Below, piece after piece: positions 52,369-63,039 of a stretch of DNA of 64,000 nucleotides. Where the stretch lies: contig NZ_JACCCW010000002.1 of assembly GCF_013410065.1 (NCBI RefSeq), forward strand, positions 1,426,001 through 1,490,000, given 5' to 3'. A program made the position numbers and the translations under genes. Numbering within the stretch: the first letter of the stretch is position 1; every line of letters begins with the position of its first letter. Below the pieces are notes generated by a model. It was not told where the DNA came from and did no database searches. It saw only the letters and a list, made by a program, of their open reading frames with translations. This DNA is from Granulicella arctica (GTDB lineage: Bacteria; Acidobacteriota; Terriglobia; Terriglobales; Acidobacteriaceae).

Positions 52369-55300
52369 CTACTGCAACGTGATTTGCACAGTGGCCGCGT
52401 GAACGATGGAGCCCGAGGTCACATCAATCTCCACTGCGGTCCGGCCTGTAACTAACTCAGCTATGGCTGCCGATGTCGCACTAGAGTCATACGAATCCCC
52501 TGAGTACACTGCGGTCAGGCTGTTGAATCCTACCGGAAGGCTCGTAACCGATAAAGCAGCTGTGCCATCGATGACTGTCACGGCCCCTCCCAGAGCAGTG
52601 GTTCCGTTGTAGAAGGTAACGTTGCCACTAGGCGTCCCGCGGCTACTGGAGACCTTCGCCGTCAAGATAGCTGCGGAACCGCTAGCAACCTTTGCTGAGC
52701 CACTGGTCAGAGTCACGCTGGCGGTCGAAAATCCCGGGCCTGCACAACCGCTTATAACTATAAGAACACTGAATAGGCCGATTGCTCCCATCCAGACTGA
52801 CCTTCGTCGCCGCGCTGCCGGGAAGATCAACAGACAGGTGAGCACCACTCCACCGCCGGAAACCCAGTGCTCCCAGTTGCTATGTGCGGACACACTTGCG
52901 CTGGTGCTGCTCAGGCCCGTCGTCTGGATGGTTACGGTTGAGCTTCCGCCAGCGGCCACAGTCGACGGCGATGCCGTTACAGTGAACCCGCCGGGAAGAG
53001 AGTTGCCCCCGGTGATTGCGACCATTCCTGAAAACCCGTATAGGGCAGGAACGCTGACAGTCACGGTACCGGAGCTGCCAGCACCGATGGTCAGCGAAGA
53101 GCTTCCAGTTTGTACCGCGAAGTCGGCCTGCTGGATCACCACTGTTCGCGATGCGGTTGCAGCAGCGTAGTCGGTGGTGTCCACCGGGGTGAAGGTTGCG
53201 GTCAACGTATAGGTCCCGGCTGTCAGTGCACTCACGGAGGTGACGACTGCCGCGGCTCCCGAACCGGATTGCGCGCTATAGACGATAGTGCCCGCAATAT
53301 TGCCATTCACCGTCGCGTTCAACACGCTTGCACCCAAAGCAACGCCCGTTCCCCAGGGGGAAGAGGGAGACCAGAGAAGGACAGGCTGGGTCTTGACGCC
53401 AGAGCCATATACATAGATCCCCGCAGAGGACGATGCACTGTAGTTCGTGTCGCCTGCATAGAGGCCCTGAAGCTCCTGTCGTACGGCAACAGGCCCGGCG
53501 ACAGCAACATTGGTCAGACCTGCCTTGACTTGGGTTACATTGAGCAGAACTGCGAGGCTCTGCGACACATTGTCGAAAGAGTTGATGTCCGCACTGATCA
53601 GATCGGGTGTCCCGTCGCTGTTCAGGTCCGCAATCGTAATGCCCGCTCCATGCCCCTGCTGTGTCGAGTAATCCACCTCGGAGCCGAAGGTTCCATCCCC
53701 ATTTCCTTTCAGGATGCCTATGCCGATGGCTGGATAGAAGTAGGCAGCCGCGACATCCAGTTTGCCATCCCCATCCAAGTCCGCAACCGCAAGAGAATTC
53801 GCGAAGCCATTGAGAGTATAGGTAACTTCATTCTGGAAAGTACCATCACCATTGCCCAGATCGACCCCCATCGTCTCGTTTCCGTAGTTCGAGACCAGAA
53901 GATCCTGTTTACCGTCACCGTTGACATCGGCAACCGAAATCCATTGGGGGTTTTTGGAGGTGACGTAGCCCTGCGCAACCATCGTTCCGGTGCCGGTGTT
54001 CAAGAACACACCCAGAGTATTGTCGGCTGCGTTGGCCTCTACCAGATCCGGCGCTCCGTCGCCGTTGAAGTCTCCAACTGCCAGGAGGTACGGCGAGTAT
54101 GCACTCGCCGTGACCGCATAGCTGACTGGGTCTTGGAACGTGCCGTCCCCGTTGCCAAAGACAATGCTGAACTGCCCTGGAGAGAACTGCAACGACGCAA
54201 GATCAAGGATACCGTCGTGATTGAAGTCAGCCACAACCGTGCTTTCGGAGTTTCCCGGCATGTTTACCGCGATCTGCGGCTGGAAGGTTCCGTCTCCATT
54301 GCCAAGAAAGATACTGATGTATCCGCTCGTTTGGGCATCGTTGTATTGGTTGGTCACGGCGATGTCCACGACGCCGTCATTGTTGAAGTCTCCGGTGACG
54401 ATGGCCGAGGCGAAGATGCCTGCCGTATAGGTGACCGGCGTCTTGAATGTGCCGTCGCCGTTGCCCAGCAGCACGCTCATCGTGCCTTCGGTGAAAGACG
54501 CATTTGCTGTGGCCATATCCGGAATGCCGTCGCCATTGAAATCGGCGATAACCGATTGTGCGGCAGGCGCACCGGTTGCGTCCCCAGACGGGAAGAGAAT
54601 GGGTGCGAGCAATGTGTGTGTGGTGCCGGCCGTATTGGTGGTCGCAGTACCGAGATCGGCTGTAACGGATGTTTCCGTAAAGTCGACCGTTGCGGCTGGA
54701 GCTCTAAATCCGAATCCCGTTACTGTGGCACTCAAGTCGTAGTTGATGGAGTTAGCTGCGCTCGTCGTGGCAGTGATTGCGATTGCAGACGGCTGGGAGC
54801 CCGTTACCGTTACCGTCGCCGCAGAAGACGTAACCGCTATCGGAGCGGCCTGAATGCCCTCATATGTAGCGGTCAGGACGTGACTTCCAGGGGTGAAGAT
54901 AGCCGTCAGCGTCGCTGTTCCGGTCGTGTGTCCCGTGGCTGCGTTGCTGCCGGCCACTTGGGCGGTGCCCAACGACCGGGTGCCGTCAAAGAAGTTGACA
55001 GTGCCAGCCGTCGCCGGGATCCCTCCGGTAGTAACCACAGCCGACAAAGCCACAGGCTGATTCGTACTCGCAGTGGTTGTCATTGCTGTCAGCGCGATGG
55101 CATTCACCGCCACTGTCGAGCTATACCCAACGGCGAGCGATGACGAAGAGGCAGTGGAGTAGTTGCCGTCACCGGTGTAAGAAGCCGTTAAAACGTTGGC
55201 TCCAGCACTCAGTAGAGAGGATGTCAGAGTGAAAGCTGCCTTCGCCTCCGAAGCTCCAGTGGAAGGATCCGTATAGGGCACAACCGCAACAGTTCCTGCT

Positions 55301-58230
55301 GCTTTACCATTCACGGAGAAGGTTACGTTCCCGGTCGGATTCGCGAGCAGGCTATCATCGCCGACCACCGCCGTTAGAGTCGCGGTGCTGCTGCCAATGA
55401 CAAAGCTTGTGCTCGTCAGCAGCTTAAGCAACGTGGTCGCTTTGCCTACAGCAAAGGCAGCCACTGGGCTCGTCGACGCAGTGTAGTTGGAATTGCCGCT
55501 ATAAGCTGCCGTCCAGCGATACGTCCCGATTCCGTATCCAGCAGCAGAATAGGAAGCCTCTCCATCAGGCGAGGAAGCGACGTCCGCCAGCTTAGTAGCG
55601 CTGTTGAAGAAAGACACGGTTCCACTGGGAGCCACCTGGCCAGAGACGCCATTGAGCTGCACCGAAGCAGTAACGATACTGCCATACGGCACCGTGGCAC
55701 CGGATATCGCAGTGTTGGTGATTGGATCGTAGCCCGCAATGCCAAGCGTCAGAGAACTTGTCGTCGGGCTAACAGTGATCTTTGAACTGGTGGATGTGCT
55801 GCTGGCATACGATGTGTCGCCACCATACCGCGCTGATACATCGTAGGTTCCTCCGGGCAGCGAACTGATGGTGCTGCTATAGCTCCCGTTGGTAAGAGTT
55901 ACGGTGCCCGCCGCGCTTGCGCCCGGCAAAGCGCTGTCGGTGACCAATGCAACCGCTCCAGTGGGAGTTCCGCTTCCGCTCAGTGGCTTGACGGTCACCG
56001 CGATGGAGACAGGAGAGCCGAAAGTTGAGGCCATCGTTCCGAAAGTAAGTGATGTAGAGGTGGCCGAGAGAGTGACGTCGCTCCAGTGGTTGATCAGGTT
56101 GGCGACATTCACCGAACCCAGGCCTGTAGCCGAATCGTAACCAGTACCCGCGGCATAACCTGTCAGCACTCCATAGGTCCCCACCGTAGTCGAGCTACAG
56201 TTGAGCGTGCCCCCATCGCACGGTACGGCGTTGGTACTGGCGGTTACGTCGTGGAAGATGCAGGAAGCGTCGACGGCATTTCCATTTGAAGCATTGCACG
56301 CCGCGAGTTGGGCGGAGTTGGGAGCGCCTGTGGTTCCGAACTGACTCCCCGCAAGCCTGTACAAGGTGTAGTTCGCCTGGCCCTGACGCGATCCGGTCTT
56401 CTGGTTTACCAACGCCATGATGCCTGCAAAAGACGGCGACGACGCCGACGTACCACCGACGACATAGAAACTGCTCGAGTCGCAACTGCTCTGATAGCAA
56501 ACCATGTATCCGTCGTGGCCCGCGGCGGTCAGCGACACGTCGGGTAGATGCCTCATATTGTCCGTGGGCAAATCTGCCACCCCGGTCTGCCAGTCGGGGG
56601 TCGCATACCCGCCGCTGCACGCAATGATGTTGCCGCTGGCATTCAAGGTAGGTGTAAAGCAACCACTCGCTCCTCCGGAACCAGCGGCAATATCCGCATT
56701 GGCATTCCCGCAGACCAGAGGCGAGCAGCTTTCGTTCCAGACTTTCTCCGGGACATAGCTGAGAGCCGAGGTAAACGGAGCGGGGCTTGAAGAATTGTTG
56801 CTGTCCCAGTACGTACTGGAATCGTCGCTGAACTCATTGCCACCGACCGCCACGTTATATGGAGTGGATGCCAGACCGCTGACCTGGAGCCCCTCGTCGG
56901 CAACATAGGCGAGGGTATCTTCCCCGCTAGGTCCAACCTGATCGCAGCCCGCGGAGCCGTTATCGCCGGCTGATACCATCGGCGTGATGCCCTGCGCCGT
57001 AGCCTGTTCCCACAACGAGTTGTAGAACGCGTTGCCCGTTCCCATCTCCGCTTCGCACAGGCCATAGCTCGTGCTCATCACGGGCGCAAGGTTGTTGTCG
57101 ACAATGTATTGCGCGGAGAGATCGACTCCGTCCGTCGAGTTGGTGCTGGCTGAGACGACCAGATCGATCTGCGCGCCCGGTGCCATCGCCGAAGAATACT
57201 CCACGTCGAGAGTCTGTTCCAACGCATCTCCGCCCGTGATTCCAGGATCAGGACCGTTCTGTATCTGGGTGAATGGAAAAGTGGAGGCATACGGCGAAGG
57301 CAGCATGTTGGTGCGGAAGCCGGTCAGGTCGTCGGTTGAAATGTCGCTGCGCCCCACGATGGCGATGGTCTGCCCTGTACCATCGATCCGCGAGCTGCTG
57401 GCAGTGATTAGGGGCGTAGCGTTGTAGATCGTCCATAGGTCACCTGGGCCTACATAATTCGTGCCGCCGTTGGTGAACCCTGGCCTCGTAACTTTCGGCG
57501 TGTAAACCAGTTCGCTCTTGGTGCGGATAGCCGCGATTTTGGCCTGCCCGACGCTGGCTTGTGCAGTACCCAGAATGCGCGCCGAGGATTGCTTCACGAA
57601 ATTATGCAGCGAAAGTACCCCGGCCAATACCGGAGACAGCGCAGCAGGAATCTGAGGGTTGCTGGCATTCGCGTAATGCTGCTCGCCTTTAACCACGTAA
57701 CTGTGAATTTGGGTGTGGAATGCCTCAGTTACACGATCGGCCGTGCCGGAAAACTCGATGCTTCCCCGTCCCTGAGCGAGGCGATTCACCTGGAATCCGT
57801 GCCCTGTCAGCCACTCGGTAATCTTCGCAATCTCCACATCGGAGGGTCCATACAATTTGCCAAATTGAGCCGGGGTCAGCCACTTGTGGTATTGCGGTGA
57901 CTTGGGATCGTGCATCGCTTGAATCGCCGTTTGCAGTAACTTCTCTTGAGCATCGCTCCGCTTCAGCACCAGCATCATCCGATCCATCGGCAAACTGCCC
58001 AAAGCTTCGCCATGGTCATTCTCCGCTCTGGCCTGAAAGGGTACATTGCCCTTGAGCGTTACCAGATTCCGCTCATCAATAACATCGGAGATCCGGGAAG
58101 CGGCCTGCTGCGCGTGGAGTCCTGTGACAACAAAAACGGACAAGCTGGCCATCAATGCGGCTTTCGCAAATCGGATCGGAGATGCAAATCTGGAGGGCAA
58201 AGGGGACTCCTTGGTCTGTTGTTCGTTCAC
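52369..58230 (-). CDS. Giant exported sedolisin (S53) with Ig-like and FG-GAP repeats
   Basis: 1953 residues. Signal peptide to about residue 40. Pro-kumamolisin activation domain about 50-215. S53 catalytic domain about 255-715 with Glu338/Asp342 in ALEQTLDVEYS, Asp423 in SAGDNG, and Ser595 in GGTSASSP; the Ca-binding C-terminal GTGYDSATGLGSVN is present. Several Ig-like repeats (about 720-1180) follow, then seven DFNGDGxPD-type FG-GAP repeats (about 1280-1570), more Ig-like modules, and an internal hydrophobic pair (about 1800-1845) with an LIVISGCAG lipobox-like string. An acid-active exported endopeptidase is expected. It is divergent from the winged-helix/TPR regulator at 58591. Confidence 0.9.
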   Translation of the reverse strand: MNEQQTKESPLPSRFASPIRFAKAALMASLSVFVVTGLHAQQAASRISDVIDERNLVTLKGNVPFQARAENDHGEALGSLPMDRMMLVLKRSDAQEKLLQTAIQAMHDPKSPQYHKWLTPAQFGKLYGPSDVEIAKITEWLTGHGFQVNRLAQGRGSIEFSGTADRVTEAFHTQIHSYVVKGEQHYANASNPQIPAALSPVLAGVLSLHNFVKQSSARILGTAQASVGQAKIAAIRTKSELVYTPKVTRPGFTNGGTNYVGPGDLWTIYNATPLITASSSRIDGTGQTIAIVGRSDISTDDLTGFRTNMLPSPYASTFPFTQIQNGPDPGITGGDALEQTLDVEYSSAMAPGAQIDLVVSASTNSTDGVDLSAQYIVDNNLAPVMSTSYGLCEAEMGTGNAFYNSLWEQATAQGITPMVSAGDNGSAGCDQVGPSGEDTLAYVADEGLQVSGLASTPYNVAVGGNEFSDDSSTYWDSNNSSSPAPFTSALSYVPEKVWNESCSPLVCGNANADIAAGSGGASGCFTPTLNASGNIIACSGGYATPDWQTGVADLPTDNMRHLPDVSLTAAGHDGYMVCYQSSCDSSSFYVVGGTSASSPSFAGIMALVNQKTGSRQGQANYTLYRLAGSQFGTTGAPNSAQLAACNASNGNAVDASCIFHDVTASTNAVPCDGGTLNCSSTTVGTYGVLTGYAAGTGYDSATGLGSVNVANLINHWSDVTLSATSTSLTFGTMASTFGSPVSIAVTVKPLSGSGTPTGAVALVTDSALPGASAAGTVTLTNGSYSSTISSLPGGTYDVSARYGGDTSYASSTSTSSKITVSPTTSSLTLGIAGYDPITNTAISGATVPYGSIVTASVQLNGVSGQVAPSGTVSFFNSATKLADVASSPDGEASYSAAGYGIGTYRWTAAYSGNSNYTASTSPVAAFAVGKATTLLKLLTSTSFVIGSSTATLTAVVGDDSLLANPTGNVTFSVNGKAAGTVAVVPYTDPSTGASEAKAAFTLTSSLLSAGANVLTASYTGDGNYSTASSSSLAVGYSSTVAVNAIALTAMTTTASTNQPVALSAVVTTGGIPATAGTVNFFDGTRSLGTAQVAGSNAATGHTTGTATLTAIFTPGSHVLTATYEGIQAAPIAVTSSAATVTVTGSQPSAIAITATTSAANSINYDLSATVTGFGFRAPAATVDFTETSVTADLGTATTNTAGTTHTLLAPILFPSGDATGAPAAQSVIADFNGDGIPDMATANASFTEGTMSVLLGNGDGTFKTPVTYTAGIFASAIVTGDFNNDGVVDIAVTNQYNDAQTSGYISIFLGNGDGTFQPQIAVNMPGNSESTVVADFNHDGILDLASLQFSPGQFSIVFGNGDGTFQDPVSYAVTASAYSPYLLAVGDFNGDGAPDLVEANAADNTLGVFLNTGTGTMVAQGYVTSKNPQWISVADVNGDGKQDLLVSNYGNETMGVDLGNGDGTFQNEVTYTLNGFANSLAVADLDGDGKLDVAAAYFYPAIGIGILKGNGDGTFGSEVDYSTQQGHGAGITIADLNSDGTPDLISADINSFDNVSQSLAVLLNVTQVKAGLTNVAVAGPVAVRQELQGLYAGDTNYSASSSAGIYVYGSGVKTQPVLLWSPSSPWGTGVALGASVLNATVNGNIAGTIVYSAQSGSGAAAVVTSVSALTAGTYTLTATFTPVDTTDYAAATASRTVVIQQADFAVQTGSSSLTIGAGSSGTVTVSVPALYGFSGMVAITGGNSLPGGFTVTASPSTVAAGGSSTVTIQTTGLSSTSASVSAHSNWEHWVSGGGVVLTCLLIFPAARRRRSVWMGAIGLFSVLIVISGCAGPGFSTASVTLTSGSAKVASGSAAILTAKVSSSRGTPSGNVTFYNGTTALGGAVTVIDGTAALSVTSLPVGFNSLTAVYSGDSYDSSATSAAIAELVTGRTAVEIDVTSGSIVHAATVQITLQ

Positions 58231-58590
58231 TGGGCCGGCCTGGTGTCAGGTCGAATTTTGGAAGGTGGAATCGACAGGGATCTCCTGATGATTCCTGCCC
58301 CGTTTTTCCTGTAGGTGCGCCGAATCGCCGGAGGCCGGCTGAACGGTGTCTGCATGAAAGAGTTGCCGAGGATGCCGCAAACTGGAATGTGTGTAAATTG
58401 ACCCTAATGCACCTGCGTTCTCCTTGCAATACGCAAGAGCATTTTGTTTCCTCTCCATTTCCTCATCACATAACTTCTTTTTATACAATGCTTTACACGT
58501 CATCTTCTGATACTGACCGAGTGCGTGAAGTATGGCGTTGGCCGTTATGAGCGGCTTTACAACTGCCTCCAACACTGAAAAGATTGCACT

Positions 58591-60552
58591 ATGGGGAAAA
58601 ATGGAGGTCAATCGTTCGCCTTCTCGGCGTTCGTATTCCATACCGAGACAGGAGAGTTGACGCGCGCAGGAAAACGCCTCCGAATTCCCGATCAGGCTGC
58701 CCGTCTGCTGGCCTTGCTGCTGGAGAATCCGGGTTCCATGCTGACCCGGGAGGAGTTGAGGGTGGCTCTCTGGCCGCAAGGAGAAATACTGGACTACGAC
58801 CACTCCATCCATCGGGTCATCAGCCAACTGCGGGAGATTCTTCGTGACCGCTCCTCCCGGCCCACTCCATTCATCGAGACGCTGCCGAAGCGCGGCTATC
58901 GGTTCATCGCTCCTGTCCGAGAGATCTCCGATCCTGAAACGAAGCCTGCATCCGTAACGGATCTGCCCACTCCTCAACTTTCGGACACTGACTCCCCTAC
59001 CCCAGCTCTACAGACCACCCAGCTTCCGAATGCCGAACCGGCAATGCAGTTGACGAGTAGCTCGCCTCCCATATGGCGAAAACGATGGGCTCTGTGCCTT
59101 GGGGTAACGATTCTTCTAGCCGCTGCCGCCAGTCTGTGGCTGTTTCATGCCCGCGCTTTGGCGGCCTCCAGGCCGCTTTCGCTGGGTATTCTTCCCTTCG
59201 AGGCAATTGGAAACGACTCTGCCGCCCTGGCCGAGAGTTTTCGCCTGAACCTGGCTGATGTTCTTTCCCAATCTCCGGAGATCGAAACACGTTCCGCACA
59301 CTCGTTCGACCATATTGGCCAGGACGAAGGCCAGATCATCGCCCGCGCCCAGCAACTGGGTGTGAATGCTCTACTCTTCGGCAAGTTTTCCGTTGTTGAC
59401 AATCAATGTCAGCTTCGCCTGGAACTGGTGCGCACCCGAGACGGCGTCCACCTGAATTCCTTCCAGTACAGCGGTACCAGGGAAGAACTCGCGGCCATCA
59501 GCGACCGGTTCGAGCGCGACTTCTTCGAGCGGCTGCACCCCTACCGCAAAACCGTCAACCTCAACGTCGCGCGTCCCACGACCTCCAAAGCCTACGCCGC
59601 TTATCTGCGTGGCCGGTCATACCTCTTGCAGTGGACGGATGATTCCCTTCTCCAGGCTGTTACAGCATTTCAGGGAGCCATTCAAGAAGACCCTAACTAT
59701 GCCCGTGCCTATGCCGGCTTGGCCAGCGCGTACTTCGTCCTGTCGCAACACGGAACCGGCTCCTCCTACCACTCCTATCTCGAGCAGTGCAGAACCGCTG
59801 CATCCCAGGCGGCGGCACTCGATCCCACCCTGGCAGAAGCTCATGCGATGCTGGGCCAGGTCGCACTCAACCAGGACTGGAACTTCCCGCTTGCCGAAGA
59901 ACAGTTGCACCGCGCAGTCGATCTTGATCCCAACCACGCTATCTATCACCAATGGCTCTCGATTCTTTACAGCCTGGAAGGCAAGCACGCTCTGTCGCTC
60001 GAGGAGATCGATAAAGCTCATGCCGCCGCCCCAAACTGGGCTCCGCTCTATATGACGGAGATATTCCTGGCCGGCAGCACCCGCCAGTTTGATCGTGCCG
60101 ATCACGCCGCTGATCGCCTGCTGCAAATGATGCCGGACTGGCCCCTGGCTCATGAACAAAATGCGCTCAACCTCTGGGCCGAGGGGAAATACCTTCCGGC
60201 CATCGCGGAATGGCGTCAAGCTGCAGTCCTTGAAAAGGATCTAGACCGGATTCGGCTCGAAGACCGCGGAGCCGAGTTGATTCGAGCCGGCGGTGTCCCC
60301 GCCTATGCGCGCCTTCGCCTCGAGGCAATCGCAAGCCGCAAGGGCATCAGCCACGAAGATCAGGACTTCGTACCGGCCGAGTGGCACGCCTATGCTGGAG
60401 ACTGGAACCAGACCCTGGCCGAACTCGACCAGATGGTCAAGGATCGATCGCAGGCCGCGCTCCAAATCAGCACCAATCCGGCCTATATACCGCTGCACCG
60501 CAATGCGCAATATCTCAGTTTGATTAAACGGATCGGAGTCGGCGGGGCCTAA
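58591..60552 (+). CDS. CadC-like winged-helix regulator with TM helix and TPR domain
   Basis: 653 residues. An OmpR-type winged helix (Trans_reg_C) occupies residues 10-108 (LIPDQAARLLALLLENPGSMLTREELRVALWP-type core, then HSIHRVISQLREIL and FIETLPKRGYRF). A Pro/Thr-rich linker follows, then a transmembrane helix at about 165-187, a periplasmic domain (LSLGILPFEAIGNDSAALAE, typical of TolB-like N-terminal modules), and TPR repeats from about 330. No receiver domain is present, so signal reception is through the membrane, as in CadC. It is transcribed away from the sedolisin with 360 bases between starts, so it probably controls that gene. Confidence 0.87.
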   Translation: MGKNGGQSFAFSAFVFHTETGELTRAGKRLRIPDQAARLLALLLENPGSMLTREELRVALWPQGEILDYDHSIHRVISQLREILRDRSSRPTPFIETLPKRGYRFIAPVREISDPETKPASVTDLPTPQLSDTDSPTPALQTTQLPNAEPAMQLTSSSPPIWRKRWALCLGVTILLAAAASLWLFHARALAASRPLSLGILPFEAIGNDSAALAESFRLNLADVLSQSPEIETRSAHSFDHIGQDEGQIIARAQQLGVNALLFGKFSVVDNQCQLRLELVRTRDGVHLNSFQYSGTREELAAISDRFERDFFERLHPYRKTVNLNVARPTTSKAYAAYLRGRSYLLQWTDDSLLQAVTAFQGAIQEDPNYARAYAGLASAYFVLSQHGTGSSYHSYLEQCRTAASQAAALDPTLAEAHAMLGQVALNQDWNFPLAEEQLHRAVDLDPNHAIYHQWLSILYSLEGKHALSLEEIDKAHAAAPNWAPLYMTEIFLAGSTRQFDRADHAADRLLQMMPDWPLAHEQNALNLWAEGKYLPAIAEWRQAAVLEKDLDRIRLEDRGAELIRAGGVPAYARLRLEAIASRKGISHEDQDFVPAEWHAYAGDWNQTLAELDQMVKDRSQAALQISTNPAYIPLHRNAQYLSLIKRIGVGGA

Positions 60553-60704
60553 CTCTCCAAGCCCGTCAACAATGTGGGCGATGGCGGAGCGGTACGGACA
60601 CTTCATCTAGGATGAACGACGAAAGGCAGTCGGGGACTTTGGACGGGGAGCATCGCCCGCACGGCACAATTGGTGAGCCTCCGGCCTGCTCCAAAACGCT
60701 CCCT

Positions 60705-60755
60705 TGGTAACATTACCGGGGCTCGAACCCGGACTCTCTCCGCCTTGGAGCGTTC
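60705..60755 (-). other. tRNA 3'-half-like fragment
   Basis: On the minus strand the string ends in a perfect T-arm (CCGGG TTCGAGC CCCGG), a 7-nt acceptor-like strand (TAATGTT), A and CCA at 60705. Upstream there is CTCCAAGGCGGAG, which could be an anticodon-arm remnant, but stems do not pair and no matching 5' acceptor (AACATTA) is seen. It is likely a tRNA 3' end left by an integration event or a decayed tRNA. The remaining bases from 60553 to 60966 hold no gene that I can see. Confidence 0.4.
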
Positions 60756-60966
60756 TTGTGCCTCAGCGATCAACTTGTCCGTTGCATCTAGATGGTGCGC
60801 GGGGCCAAGCGCGGCGTAAATGTACCGACATCTACAAAGCCCTCTGTCATGGCTATCAAATCATCCAATGATGCAATGAGCCGCAATGCGGGCAAGGTGT
60901 ATCAACCCATGTCGACTGCAAATCTACTAAACACTACCCTATAAGCTATATATTTTCTTAGCTTTA

Positions 60967-61043
60967 TGGTGGCCCGGGCAGGAGTCCAACCTGCGACCTT
61001 CGCGTTAGGAGTGCGCTGCTCTATGCAACTGAGCTACCGGGCC
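60967..61043 (-). tRNA. tRNA-Arg(CCT) with unusual D/T-loop and anticodon stem
   Basis: 77 nt with an encoded CCA. The acceptor stem GGCCCGG/CCGGGCC pairs fully, D stem GCTC/GAGC pairs, and T stem GCAGG/CCTGC pairs. The anticodon loop is CTCCTAA, so anticodon CCT, reading AGG (Arg). Oddities: the D-loop is AGTTGCATA where AGTTGGATA is usual (G19 to C), the T-loop is TTGGACT where TTCGACT is usual (C56 to G), and the anticodon stem GCGCA/CGCGA pairs only at its three central positions (27:43 G-A and 31:39 A-C mismatched). It lies 95 bases upstream of, and divergent from, ispG. Confidence 0.85.
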
Positions 61044-61138
61044 ATCTAGCCTAGTGTAACGCGAGAGAACCCGTCGTAACGCAAGTGTGATGCCCACCCA
61101 ACACCCCCGGTGATACCCTTATAAGTGGAGAATTTCGC

Positions 61139-62371
<1,233 letters not shown>

Positions 62372-62445
62372 AGATTTTTTGGGTAGGGTGACTGCTTTCT
62401 CCCCTACCCGAAAATCTGCCCTCGCTGTCCCTCCATCAAACAAAC

Positions 62446-62540
62446 TGTCATCCTGAGCGAAGCGCAGCGTAGTCGAAGGACCTGCGGTTGCCGTTGCGGG
62501 TGCCCCATCCTTCGCGCATTTGCGAAGAGTGGGATGAGCC
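62446..62540 (+). repeat. REP-like intergenic repeat with hairpin
   Basis: TGTCATCCTGAGCGAAGCG... followed by CATCCTTCGCGCATTTGCGAAGAGTGGGATG, the latter an imperfect hairpin (CTTCGC/GCGAAG core). A partial second copy starts near 62609 (GCCATCCTGAGCGCGAGC). Strings of the type TCATCCTGAGCGAAGC...GTCGAAGGA are scattered between genes in many acidobacterial genomes, so this is probably a dispersed repeat unit. In this window only these two partial copies were noticed. Confidence 0.45.
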
Positions 62541-62625
62541 AAACCACCCGAGCTCGCCCTTGCTGTTGCTCGTTTTAAACCCCATCACCTTTCCCCAATA
62601 AATCTGCCATCCTGAGCGCGAGCTT

Positions 62626-63039
62626 CTACCGGGCCGCGCTCCGCAGAAGCTCGCCAACTGAGGGGATATAAGCAGGAAACGGCATGTAATCGTGCCAGCC
62701 AACGAAGAGCGAAAATACGATGTGGATCGTAGGGGCCATCAGCAAGGCTAGAGGAATATAAAGAAAGATCTCCCTCCGCGACATGCGCAGCCACAAAGGT
62801 GGTAACAGAAAGGTCGTCAACGCTGGCACACCGTAGTAAACCATCCAGGACAAATGATGGAAGGCAAGGTGTGAATAGCGCGCGAACAACATGCCCAAAG
62901 GAACCACAATAATCGCAAGAGCAAATAAGCTGCCTAGGCTGGGTCTTGCGGGGCGCCTCCGAACAATCCACAGAACAACGCCAAAGAAGAGCATAAAAGC
63001 GGCTACGATGAACACGCCGAAGCGCTCTAGGTCAGGCAT
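62626..63039 (-). CDS. Small membrane protein, unknown
   Basis: 137 residues with about four hydrophobic helices (FGVFIVAAFMLFFGVVLWIV, SLFALAIIVVPLGMLFA, VYYGVPALTTFLLPPLWL, FLYIPLALLMAPTIHIVFSLFVGW). The start overlaps the end of the upstream membrane protein by 8 bases, so the two are a translation-coupled pair and may form a complex. No family is recognised. Confidence 0.6.
   Translation of the reverse strand: MPDLERFGVFIVAAFMLFFGVVLWIVRRRPARPSLGSLFALAIIVVPLGMLFARYSHLAFHHLSWMVYYGVPALTTFLLPPLWLRMSRREIFLYIPLALLMAPTIHIVFSLFVGWHDYMPFPAYIPSVGELLRSAAR

Noticed and set aside
53110..55143. Long plus-strand frame (677 codons) opposite the sedolisin gene
   Set aside because: It is antisense to the repeat region of the S53 protein, whose skewed codon use keeps the opposite frame open; the translation is Arg/Gly/Cys-rich with no family features.
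58246..58977. Minus-strand frame across the sedolisin/regulator intergenic region
   Set aside because: It covers the promoter region and the antisense of the winged-helix domain; no motif or ribosome binding site supports it.
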